Source: Candidatus Geohydrothermomicrobium daggyaiense | GTDB taxonomy: Bacteria; Actinomycetota; Geothermincolia; Fen-727; JACVIW01 | Direction: 5' to 3' | Length of the DNA stretch: 5,150 bases | Assembly: GCA_015711695.1 (NCBI GenBank) | Contig: JACVIW010000181.1 | Coordinates: forward strand, 1-5,150 | In this document: positions 1 through 5,150 of the stretch, piece by piece | How positions within the stretch are numbered: the first letter of the stretch is position 1 | Layout of the letters: each line of letters opens with the position of its first letter | Position numbers and translations under genes: made by a program | The notes under the pieces: model-generated | The model's input: the letters and a program-made list of their open reading frames with translations, nothing else | Database searches by the model: none | Told to the model about the DNA's origin: nothing

Positions 1-130
1 TTCCCATTTTGTCTAGATACATGTTTATGATGGTCTTATTTAATTTAGCCAGATGGAGTCTCGAGGTCTGGACCCCGTCCCTGTTCGTTACATCAATTAT
101 GTATATCGTGTTTTCTTTTTTTTCCGACAT
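1..130 (-). CDS. HMGL-like (DRE-TIM) acyl synthase, N-terminal part: Re-citrate, homocitrate or isopropylmalate synthase-like
   Basis: Only the first 43 codons are in the window; the frame is open to the left edge. The ATG at 130 is preceded by GGAG with 8 bases spacing. After a short polar leader (MSEKKEN), residues 9-19 read IYIIDVTNRDG. This is strand 1 of the HMGL-like TIM barrel, with the D-x-T-x-R-D-G signature; in this family the Arg (R17) is catalytic and the Asp (D18) binds the divalent metal. Members condense acetyl-CoA with a 2-oxo acid. The form here, DVTNRDGVQTSR, differs from the DTTLRDGEQ usual in LeuA. From memory I associate it with a homocitrate synthase-like group of anaerobes that may include Re-citrate synthases, so oxaloacetate is a possible substrate. 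The substrate cannot be fixed from 43 residues. It starts 84 bases after the aminotransferase stop on the same strand and is probably co-transcribed with it. Confidence 0.8.
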   Translation of the reverse strand, partial: MSEKKENTIYIIDVTNRDGVQTSRLHLAKLNKTIINMYLDKMG

Positions 131-214
131 GTCTCACTCTCCGCCTTTAGATTTATGAATGATAATCCTGGTGAGCCAAAAATCCGTGGCCATTTCGGCA
201 AACGTGCAAGAATG

Positions 215-1525
215 TCAAGTTTTAGCACTCATTTCTCGAGCACACTGCGACATTATATCAAAGAGTAACGGAATCTCCTCTTCATCCACCCCCGAGAAAG
301 CAATTCTCACGTCAGTTTCGTTTTCCGCAATAAGACCAATACCGTATTTTTCAAGCAATCGCGCCCGAAAATCCCTCGCGTCCAAATGTTTCATACGCAC
401 GCACATAAAGTAGCCGGAATTAAAATTATAAGGTTCCCAAAGATCAGGATATTTATATGCGCAATTCCTGGCAGTGTCAGCTCTTCTCTTCAGGATAAGA
501 TATTTCTCATGCTCCTGCCTTGCTGTCTCTGGATTCATAAGCGCCTTTAGGACAAGAGACTGGGATATCTGCGAGCAATTTGACACCGTGGCTCTTATAA
601 AGCCACCTATCTTTTTCTCGAGGGCGTCATAGACAAGATTCTCTTTTCCGGACGCGTTGATGCTGAAAGTGATGAATGCAACCCTCAATCCCCAGGCGAA
701 AAGCTCTTTTGTCGCCCCATCAAGCTTCACGGGAAATAGTGTTTCGCTTACGCCAGCAAGCAAGGAGAAAACCGACTCGGAAACAATATCAGGTTCATAG
801 TTAAACCCTGAATACGCATCGTCCACCAGAACCACAATATTGCCCCCTCGCATGCAAAGACTGGCGAGTCGATCAGTTAGATTCTTTGCTTCTCGCTCTT
901 TAAGCGAATAACCAATAGGGTTGTTAGGAAAGTTGAGCAGTAGTATTGCCTTGCCTTTCTCTTCAAGAGAAGACCTTGTGACTCTCAACAATTCATCCAC
1001 ATTGAAGCTGCCTTCGCTATTAAAAAACGGGAATAATCTTATTTCTGCCCCTCTTCTTGTTCCAAATATCATCCTGTAGTTCCCCCAGTGCTTATCAGGA
1101 AGAATCACAATATCAGAAGGGTCAGTGAAAATATCAGCACATATGGAAAGACCGTGAGTTATTCCTGAAGTTACAATGGGAAGACTCAAATTCGCGTTCT
1201 TCAGGGAAGGATTTTTTTGAACAATCCTCTCAAGCCATTTTCTCCTCAATTCGCGATTACCGGTGGCCGGGGCGTAGTCAAGAGCTTCATCAGGATCTAA
1301 ATCCTCTATATGACTCATGATCTCGCGGAGGAACATTGCCTTTCCTTTTTCCCTCGCAATCCCGATAGTGGCGTTTAACCTGTGAGCCTTTTCATTTGCC
1401 TCGGCGGTTTGCGTGAGAATACCCGCGGGAAAAAACATCCTTCTGCCAAGTTGAGAGAGAACTGAAAAAAACGCGGGAGAAGCCTCACGTATTGTCCTGT
1501 TCAGGTCAAGCGCAGCATCGCTCAT
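215..1525 (-). CDS. PLP-dependent aminotransferase, class I/II (fold type I)
   Basis: A full-length, 436-residue pyridoxal-phosphate aminotransferase, the usual size for the aspartate/tyrosine aminotransferase superfamily. Visible landmarks in order: TSGITHGLS (119-127), the cofactor phosphate loop; W147 in KHWGNY, the likely ring-stacking aromatic; NFPNNPIG (198-205) with the conserved Asn-Pro; VDDAY (234-238), where D235 and Y238 match the Asp and Tyr that hold the pyridine ring; GATK (270-273), where K273 is the Schiff-base lysine; R281, eight residues later, matching the phosphate-binding Arg; and R407 in VRIAFSG, matching the substrate carboxylate Arg. All key residues are present, so it should be active in the cytoplasm. 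Substrate specificity is not evident; aspartate or an aromatic amino acid with 2-oxoglutarate is a guess. I chose the ATG at 1525, seven bases after AAGGAG, over the adjacent in-frame TTG at 1528. It is followed by a citrate/homocitrate-type synthase. Confidence 0.92.
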   Translation of the reverse strand: MSDAALDLNRTIREASPAFFSVLSQLGRRMFFPAGILTQTAEANEKAHRLNATIGIAREKGKAMFLREIMSHIEDLDPDEALDYAPATGNRELRRKWLERIVQKNPSLKNANLSLPIVTSGITHGLSICADIFTDPSDIVILPDKHWGNYRMIFGTRRGAEIRLFPFFNSEGSFNVDELLRVTRSSLEEKGKAILLLNFPNNPIGYSLKEREAKNLTDRLASLCMRGGNIVVLVDDAYSGFNYEPDIVSESVFSLLAGVSETLFPVKLDGATKELFAWGLRVAFITFSINASGKENLVYDALEKKIGGFIRATVSNCSQISQSLVLKALMNPETARQEHEKYLILKRRADTARNCAYKYPDLWEPYNFNSGYFMCVRMKHLDARDFRARLLEKYGIGLIAENETDVRIAFSGVDEEEIPLLFDIMSQCAREMSAKT

Positions 1526-1528
1526 CAA

Positions 1529-1660
1529 ATTTCTCCTTGCTTTTTAACCGATTAAACAAATCTTACCTTTAACAACAATTAACATCGGGAGAAAATGTCG
1601 GGAATAAAATGTTTATAATTATAATAAAAATATAAATGTATTACGAATTAGCATGCGAAA
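1529..1660 (-). promoter_or_regulatory. AT-rich leader and possible promoter of the aminotransferase gene
   Basis: The region upstream of the aminotransferase is much more AT-rich than the coding DNA. On the minus strand a perfect TATAAT occurs at 1618-1623. The hexamer 17 bases further upstream (TCGTAA, 1641-1646) is a poor -35 match, so either an activator is needed or the -10 match is chance in AT-rich DNA. Used as a promoter, it would give a leader of about 85 bases. That leader contains TTAAC on the + strand at 1569-1573 and again at 1579-1583, ten bases apart, with another copy at 1544-1548. It also holds a near-direct repeat, ATCGGGA/GTCGGGA, at 1584-1590 and 1596-1602. The ribosome binding site AAGGAG lies at 1533-1538. 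Placing a promoter here fits the stem-loops just before it at the end of fdhA. Confidence 0.35.
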
Positions 1661-1682
1661 CTTTTTATCTGGGGGCTCTTCA

Positions 1683-1709
1683 CTGGCGGTCTTGTTTTTA
1701 CACCGCCAG
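1683..1709 (-). terminator. Stem-loop downstream of fdhA (terminator-like, no U-tract)
   Basis: A perfect 8-bp, GC-rich stem: CTGGCGGT at 1683-1690 pairs with ACCGCCAG at 1702-1709 around an 11-base loop. It lies about 45 bases after the fdhA stop and before the AT-rich promoter region of the next gene, where a transcript end or a 3'-protecting structure is expected. On the minus-strand transcript it is not followed by a run of U, and none follows on the + strand either, so a classical intrinsic terminator is not supported. RNA processing or stabilisation is an equal alternative. Confidence 0.4.
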
Positions 1710-1740
1710 CGTGATTCGACTTTTGCCCAAGCTTTTCAGC

Positions 1741-1770
1741 GAAAGTGGATAATTTCAGGATTCCACTTTC
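1741..1770 (-). repeat. Inverted repeat enclosing the fdhA stop codon
   Basis: GAAAGTGGA (1741-1749) and TCCACTTTC (1762-1770) form a perfect 9-bp stem with a 12-base loop. The upstream arm in the transcript is made by the last fdhA codons (Lys-Val-Glu), and the fdhA TGA (1755-1757) sits in the loop. Together with the stem-loop 30 bases downstream it forms a tandem structure at the transcript's 3' end. It may take part in termination or protect the mRNA from 3' exonucleases. No U-tract follows. Confidence 0.45.
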
Positions 1771-3833
1771 TCCACTCTCACGGCAGAGAACTTCATCGAG
1801 GCTATCTTGCTTTGAGGATCAAGAGCGCTGCTCACTAGTACGTTTACCGGCACTTCCGCGAAGTGAAACGGTACGAATACCTCGCCCGGATTCACCCTGT
1901 CCGTGACAAGCGCTTCAACAACGATCTCTCCGTTGGGATTTACTATCCTCACAACGTCCCCGCTTTCTACTTTCATTTTCTCCGCATCGTCCGGGTTTAT
2001 CTCAGCGAAAGCCTCTGGGACCTCGCGATTCAGCGCCGACGAACGCCTTGACATCGTGCCAGAATGGTATTGAAAACCAACTCTCCCGGTCATCAACACA
2101 AAGGGATAATCTTCCCTGACCTTTTCCGCCTCGGAGTCATACTCAACCACACTGAAAAGTCCTTTTCCCCTTGTGAAGCCCGATTCATGTAAGAAAGGAG
2201 TACCTGGATGTTGGGCAGAAGGGCAAGGCCACTGCAGACCTGAAATACCAAGTCTTTCATAACTCATACCAGCATAAGAAGGAGTCAACGAGGCGATCTC
2301 ATCGAAAATATCCGAGGGAGACGAATACTCAAAACCACCATCACCGCACGCGCGCGCGATATCCCGAATTATTTCCCAATCGGGTCTCGATTCGCCCACA
2401 GGACTTATGGCTTTTCTTATTCTTTGAACGCGGCGTTCGGTATTTGTGAAAGTGCCATCCTTCTCAGCCCAGCAGCAGCCTGGTAGCACAACATCAGCGA
2501 ACCTGGCGGTCTCTGTAAGAAAGATATCCTGGACCACCAGAAAATCAACTGCTGAAAGCGCTTCCTCAACATGCTTTAAATCAGGTTCCGTCACCATAGG
2601 ATTCTCGCCCATGATATAAAGGAATTTGATCGCTCCTTCGGCGCAAGCGTTCATGATTTCCACAAGCGTGAGACCTGGCTTCGGCGGAATTGCTCTTCCG
2701 TAAGCGGCTTCGAATTTAGCCCGTGCGGCGTCATCTTCAACGCGCTGGTATCCCGTGAGAACATTAGGAAGAGCTCCCATATCGCATGCTCCCTGCACGT
2801 TATTCTGACCTCGAAGAGGATTAAGACCGGTCGACAGCCTGCCCACGTTACCAGTTAGCATCGCGAGGTTCGCCAAAGCAAGAACATTCTTTGTTCCGAA
2901 TATGTGCTGGGTTATCCCCATGCAGTACACGATGGAAGCCTTCTTTGCCTCACCGAAAATCCTTGCCGCTTTCTTTAGGTCTTCAGCGTCTATTCCGCAA
3001 ATCTCAGCAGCCCATTCAGCTGAGTAGTTCGCAATTGAACGGGAGAACTCCTCAAAGCCTTCGGTTCTGGACTCAATAAAATCTCTGTCAAAGAGCTTTT
3101 CATCAATAATGATTTTCATAAGCGCGTTTATCCAGGCTATGTCCGTGCCTGGCTTTTGCCTCAGATGCATATGGGCGACCGAGGAAAGGTGAATCCGTCG
3201 CGGATCAAAGATCAGGAGTTTCGCGCCTTTCCTTACCGCCTCCATTATTTTTCCCGCAATAATCGGATGCTGCTCACTTGTGTTTGATCCGGTGAGTAGA
3301 ATTACCTCTGAGTCAGATAGCTCGCGTATTGAGTTTGTCATGGCTCCGGAACCGAACGCTGTTGCCAACCCAGCGACTGTAGGACTATGACACAAACGGG
3401 CGCAATGATCTATATTGTTCGTGCCCGCCACAACACGCGCGAGCTTGCTCATCAGGTAGTTCTCTTCGTTGGTGCATCTAGCTGAAGCGATAAAAGCGCA
3501 GCTATCCGGACCATACTTCCCAATAGTTTCAAGCATAGCGCGCGCCACTACCCCGACAGCGTCCTCGTAAGAGTGTTCCTCAAGAGAATCATTTTTCCTG
3601 ATTAACGCTCGGGTAAGTCTCTCGGGTGACGAAACAAATTCATGGGCTGTCCAGCCCTTAAGGCAAAGGGATCCTTCCGAGACGGGATGACCTTTCAGTG
3701 GTAGCACTCCGGCGAGTGTTCCTTTTACAACCTCCAGCAACATCCCGCACCCCGTACCACAGTACGGACAAACAGTGGGAACTGTAGTGTAATCAAACGT
3801 TAAATCATCAGAAGACATCACATCTCCAGCCAT
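1755..3833 (-). CDS. fdhA: Formate dehydrogenase, catalytic alpha subunit (Mo/W-bis-MGD, Cys type)
   Basis: Oxidises formate to CO2, or the reverse, at a molybdenum or tungsten bis-molybdopterin guanine dinucleotide centre. The 692 residues are close to E. coli FdhF (715) and to methanogen FdhA. C22-x2-C25-x3-C29-x27-C57 binds one [4Fe-4S], and K59 matches the conserved relay lysine. CARLCH (144-149) is the active site: C148, encoded by TGT, stands where E. coli FdhF has selenocysteine, followed by the catalytic H149. RGQNNVQGACDMG (341-353) supplies the active-site Arg (R341). Residues about 575-690 are the C-terminal dinucleotide-binding domain. There is no Tat signal and no N-terminal ferredoxin or [2Fe-2S] extension, so it is cytoplasmic and depends on a partner, most likely the Fe-S subunit encoded just upstream. 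The start is uncertain. The ATG at 3833 has AAGGA four bases ahead; the in-frame ATG at 3818 has GGAG five bases ahead and overlaps a preceding stop as TGATG. Confidence 0.95.
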   Translation of the reverse strand: MAGDVMSSDDLTFDYTTVPTVCPYCGTGCGMLLEVVKGTLAGVLPLKGHPVSEGSLCLKGWTAHEFVSSPERLTRALIRKNDSLEEHSYEDAVGVVARAMLETIGKYGPDSCAFIASARCTNEENYLMSKLARVVAGTNNIDHCARLCHSPTVAGLATAFGSGAMTNSIRELSDSEVILLTGSNTSEQHPIIAGKIMEAVRKGAKLLIFDPRRIHLSSVAHMHLRQKPGTDIAWINALMKIIIDEKLFDRDFIESRTEGFEEFSRSIANYSAEWAAEICGIDAEDLKKAARIFGEAKKASIVYCMGITQHIFGTKNVLALANLAMLTGNVGRLSTGLNPLRGQNNVQGACDMGALPNVLTGYQRVEDDAARAKFEAAYGRAIPPKPGLTLVEIMNACAEGAIKFLYIMGENPMVTEPDLKHVEEALSAVDFLVVQDIFLTETARFADVVLPGCCWAEKDGTFTNTERRVQRIRKAISPVGESRPDWEIIRDIARACGDGGFEYSSPSDIFDEIASLTPSYAGMSYERLGISGLQWPCPSAQHPGTPFLHESGFTRGKGLFSVVEYDSEAEKVREDYPFVLMTGRVGFQYHSGTMSRRSSALNREVPEAFAEINPDDAEKMKVESGDVVRIVNPNGEIVVEALVTDRVNPGEVFVPFHFAEVPVNVLVSSALDPQSKIASMKFSAVRVEKVES

Positions 3834-3901
3834 CTAATCCTTCCACGCATATATCGGACAACACTATCCTGTTTTTCTGGAGCACACTCTTTGATGCTCA
3901 T
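3818..3901 (-). CDS. Possible 27-residue ORF, or the end of a frameshifted fdhB extension, coupled to fdhA
   Basis: From the ATG at 3901 a 27-codon frame runs to TGA at 3818-3820, which overlaps an in-frame fdhA ATG (3816-3818) as TGATG, a typical translational-coupling arrangement. The frame is open further upstream, to 3967, inside the end of fdhB, giving 49 codons without a stop. The peptide (starting MSIKECAPEKQDSVV and ending RWLEM) is unfamiliar but not odd in composition, and about two thirds of its codons begin with a purine, as in real coding DNA. The ATG has only a distant GAGG, 14-17 bases ahead, so an independent start is weak. It may instead be a C-terminal extension of FdhB reached by a frameshift in the five-G run at 3964-3968, or it may be chance. 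Confidence 0.25.
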   Translation of the reverse strand: MSIKECAPEKQDSVVRYMRGRIRWLEM

Positions 3902-3947
3902 ACGAAAAGCGAACAATTCCTCAGGTCTGGAGAAAGCACAGGTCTTT

Positions 3948-4769
3948 TCAGCAAATATTAACTCCCCCTATGTCGCCTTCTCCAGGCAAATCACTTCGCT
4001 CACCGAGAACGCTCAAGGGGCTTTTTTCTTCTGTATCGAAACCCGGCTTATAACCAAACAAATCCCTCACAACCTCTTTCGACTTCTTGTAAAGTGCTCT
4101 GAGCGGGATACCAGAAGGGCAACTCTCCTCACAGAGCCCACAATCAACACACCTGGAAGCCATGTCGACCGCCCGCAAAAGATGAAAGATAGGGAAGTCG
4201 GGAGGAACCCTCCCGTGAGAAACAAGATTTTCCTGCTCGAGAGAACATTCACGACAAAAACAAACTGGACAGATGTTCTTGCATCCCATGCACTTTATAC
4301 ACGAAGAAAATTGGGCGAGCCAGTACGCTAGCCTTTCATCAGAACTCATGGATTCGATTGCCCGAACTCTTTCGGAAGCCGCCACTCCTTCAGTCTTCGA
4401 GCCGACATCAATGCGTGAAGGATACGGTTTGTCGCATTCGCAATATCTGGAAACTTCCGGCTCGCATGCCAGACCAATAATTGCGATTGATTGAGAGTCA
4501 ATTTGCTCCTGTTTTATTAGTTCAACAAGCGCGCGTTCGTCGCATCCTCGCGCCACAACGCCAATCTTTCCCCTGTATCCGGAAGAAAAAAGGCGACGGA
4601 TAATCCCTGCCACCGGATATCTTTGGTCCGGAGGGTACTTCTCGGATATCCCATCAACATCTACCCGGGTAAATAAATGGGGTATGAAAACTCCATCCAC
4701 CTCTCTTAGGGCAATGACTCCTGTAAATCCTTTTTCGAATAATTCACGCGCTCTGTCTTTTACTGACAC
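3948..4769 (-). CDS. fdhB: Formate dehydrogenase-associated Fe-S subunit, FdhB/FrhB family
   Basis: The likely electron-transfer partner of FdhA: it should take electrons from the catalytic subunit and hand them to an unidentified acceptor. The N-terminal half resembles the FrhB/FdhB-type domain, with the segment VVARGCDERALVELIKQ (residues 72-88) and Cys residues in GLACEP (102) and CEC (110, 112). The C-terminal half holds two [4Fe-4S] motifs: C157-x2-C160-x2-C163-x3-C167-P and C207-x2-C210-x2-C213-x3-C217-P. Between them PVCFCREC adds three cysteines (170, 172, 175). It has about 273 residues, shorter than methanogen FdhB (about 400). No signal peptide or membrane segment is visible. The longest frame opens at a GTG at 4778 that lacks a usable ribosome site; I prefer the GTG at 4769, preceded by GGGGTGA at five bases. 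The gene lies 114 bases before fdhA. Whether it binds flavin, or F420, is not shown. Confidence 0.85.
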   Translation of the reverse strand: MSVKDRARELFEKGFTGVIALREVDGVFIPHLFTRVDVDGISEKYPPDQRYPVAGIIRRLFSSGYRGKIGVVARGCDERALVELIKQEQIDSQSIAIIGLACEPEVSRYCECDKPYPSRIDVGSKTEGVAASERVRAIESMSSDERLAYWLAQFSSCIKCMGCKNICPVCFCRECSLEQENLVSHGRVPPDFPIFHLLRAVDMASRCVDCGLCEESCPSGIPLRALYKKSKEVVRDLFGYKPGFDTEEKSPLSVLGERSDLPGEGDIGGVNIC

Positions 4770-4778
4770 AACATTCAC

Positions 4779-4917
4779 CCCGGTTCAACACCAGCTGCAT
4801 GCCCGAACCAAAAGGCTTAGAGAGCCAGTTGTTTTAAATCACTCATCGACTCTTATCCAAAAAGCTAAAAAGCAGATCGATTTTTTTTCAAAGCTAAATC
4901 CATTTTCATTACGGGTC
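4779..4917. other. Intergenic region upstream of fdhB
   Basis: 139 bases with no supportable gene. On the minus strand a weak sigma-70-like pair can be drawn: TTTGGA, a 17-base spacer, TTTAAA (two-thirds match in the -10 box only), near 4832-4861. Nearer to fdhB, GGTTC (4782-4786) and GAACC (4804-4808) form a 5-bp stem next to the fdhB ribosome site. GGCT/AGCC (4814-4826) forms a 4-bp hairpin followed on the minus strand by four T. None is strong alone, but the space is enough for the end of the mutase transcript and a promoter for fdhBA. Confidence 0.3.
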
Positions 4918-5150
4918 TTATGCTGAACTAAACGCATTTTTTATTTTTTCGGCAAACTCCTGTTTTTCACGTTCGTTTTTTCTAAGCGGGCTCGGTCCAG
5001 CCTTCCTGATTCGCTCCGTGAAATCTCTGACCACTTCCGCGAATTTCTCGTCATCGACTTCACCCGACGCTTTCACGGTGTCGAGCACGGCGATGGCTGT
5101 CGCCAGTGCGAAGGCGAGTTCCTGCACCGGCGTCGCACCCGCCTCCTGCA
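4918..5150 (-). pseudogene. Truncated B12-dependent acyl-CoA mutase (MeaA/methylmalonyl-CoA mutase-like), 5' partial
   Basis: The frame is open to the right edge; 76 codons are visible before TAA at 4918. The first part, QEAGATPVQELAFALATAIAV and on through FAEVV, matches the mutase TIM-barrel segment that follows the substrate-contacting YHM of methylmalonyl-CoA and ethylmalonyl-CoA (MeaA) mutases. These enzymes rearrange acyl-CoA carbon skeletons with adenosylcobalamin. Family members continue with GRISFFVNAG and some 250 more catalytic residues, and in MeaA then a cobalamin domain. Here the frame instead runs into a charged tail (RDFTERIRKAG, then KNEREKQEFAEKIKNAFSSA) and stops. Reading the other two frames after the break does not restore the family sequence, so it is not a single frameshift. 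GC falls from about 64% in the conserved part to about 33% in the tail. A decayed or deleted gene is most likely; an assembly join or a real short protein are alternatives. Confidence 0.6.

Noticed and set aside
53..413. Plus-strand open frames overlapping the synthase start and the aminotransferase end
   Set aside because: They lie opposite two well-supported minus-strand genes, lack convincing ribosome sites and have no recognisable domain.
1653..1838. Plus-strand 61-codon frame over the stem-loops and the fdhA 3' end
   Set aside because: Its second half is antisense to fdhA and the peptide looks random; the stem-loops explain the local structure better.
3385..3400. Selenocysteine at the formate dehydrogenase active site
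   Set aside because: The codon at the position of the E. coli selenocysteine is TGT (Cys), and the reading frame has no internal TGA, so no recoding is needed.
3891..4331. Plus-strand 146-codon frame
   Set aside because: Antisense to fdhB through its cysteine-motif region, whose conserved motifs are unambiguous on the minus strand.
4782..4815. Sigma-54-like -24/-12 site upstream of fdhB
   Set aside because: A TGG...TGCA arrangement is visible on the minus strand, but the GG-to-GC spacing is one base short of the required ten, and the ribosome site follows too closely.
4813..4826. Intrinsic terminator after the mutase remnant (GGCT/AGCC hairpin followed by TTTT)
   Set aside because: Only 4 bp of stem and four T, about 90 bases after the stop; too weak to call as a terminator.

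Overview
All genes that I can support are on the minus strand, so transcription runs from high to low coordinates. In that order they are: the 3' remnant of a B12-dependent acyl-CoA mutase, cut by the window edge (4918-5150); an iron-sulfur electron-transfer subunit of the FdhB/FrhB type (3948-4769); the cytoplasmic catalytic formate dehydrogenase subunit FdhA (1755-3833); a 230-base gap with two stem-loops and an AT-rich promoter region; a fold-type I PLP aminotransferase (215-1525); and the first 43 codons of a DRE-TIM (HMGL-like) carboxylate synthase running off the left edge (1-130).

The gene content suggests an anaerobic bacterium of fermentative, syntrophic, sulfate-reducing or acetogenic type. 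It has a signal-less, Cys-type molybdopterin formate dehydrogenase paired with a multi-cluster Fe-S subunit, an acyl-CoA mutase and a citrate/homocitrate-type synthase. AAGGAG-like ribosome binding sites fit a bacterium. I cannot name a species.

FdhB and FdhA probably form one soluble complex that interconverts formate and CO2 and passes electrons to a partner encoded outside the window. The aminotransferase and the synthase follow each other with an 84-base gap. They could be co-transcribed from the AT-rich region near 1560-1650, for example to make citrate, 2-oxoglutarate and then glutamate as amino donor; that link is inference.

Three places deserve attention. First, the mutase reads as a well-conserved MeaA/methylmalonyl-CoA mutase core and then, around 5010-5020, turns into an unrelated lysine-rich tail that stops, with a steep drop in GC. 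Second, the 114-base gap between fdhB and fdhA holds an open frame that overlaps the fdhB end at a run of five G and stops in a TGATG overlap with an internal fdhA start. Third, two perfect stem-loops lie at the fdhA 3' end, one with the fdhA stop codon in its loop. I saw no rRNA, tRNA, insertion sequence, CRISPR array or origin.
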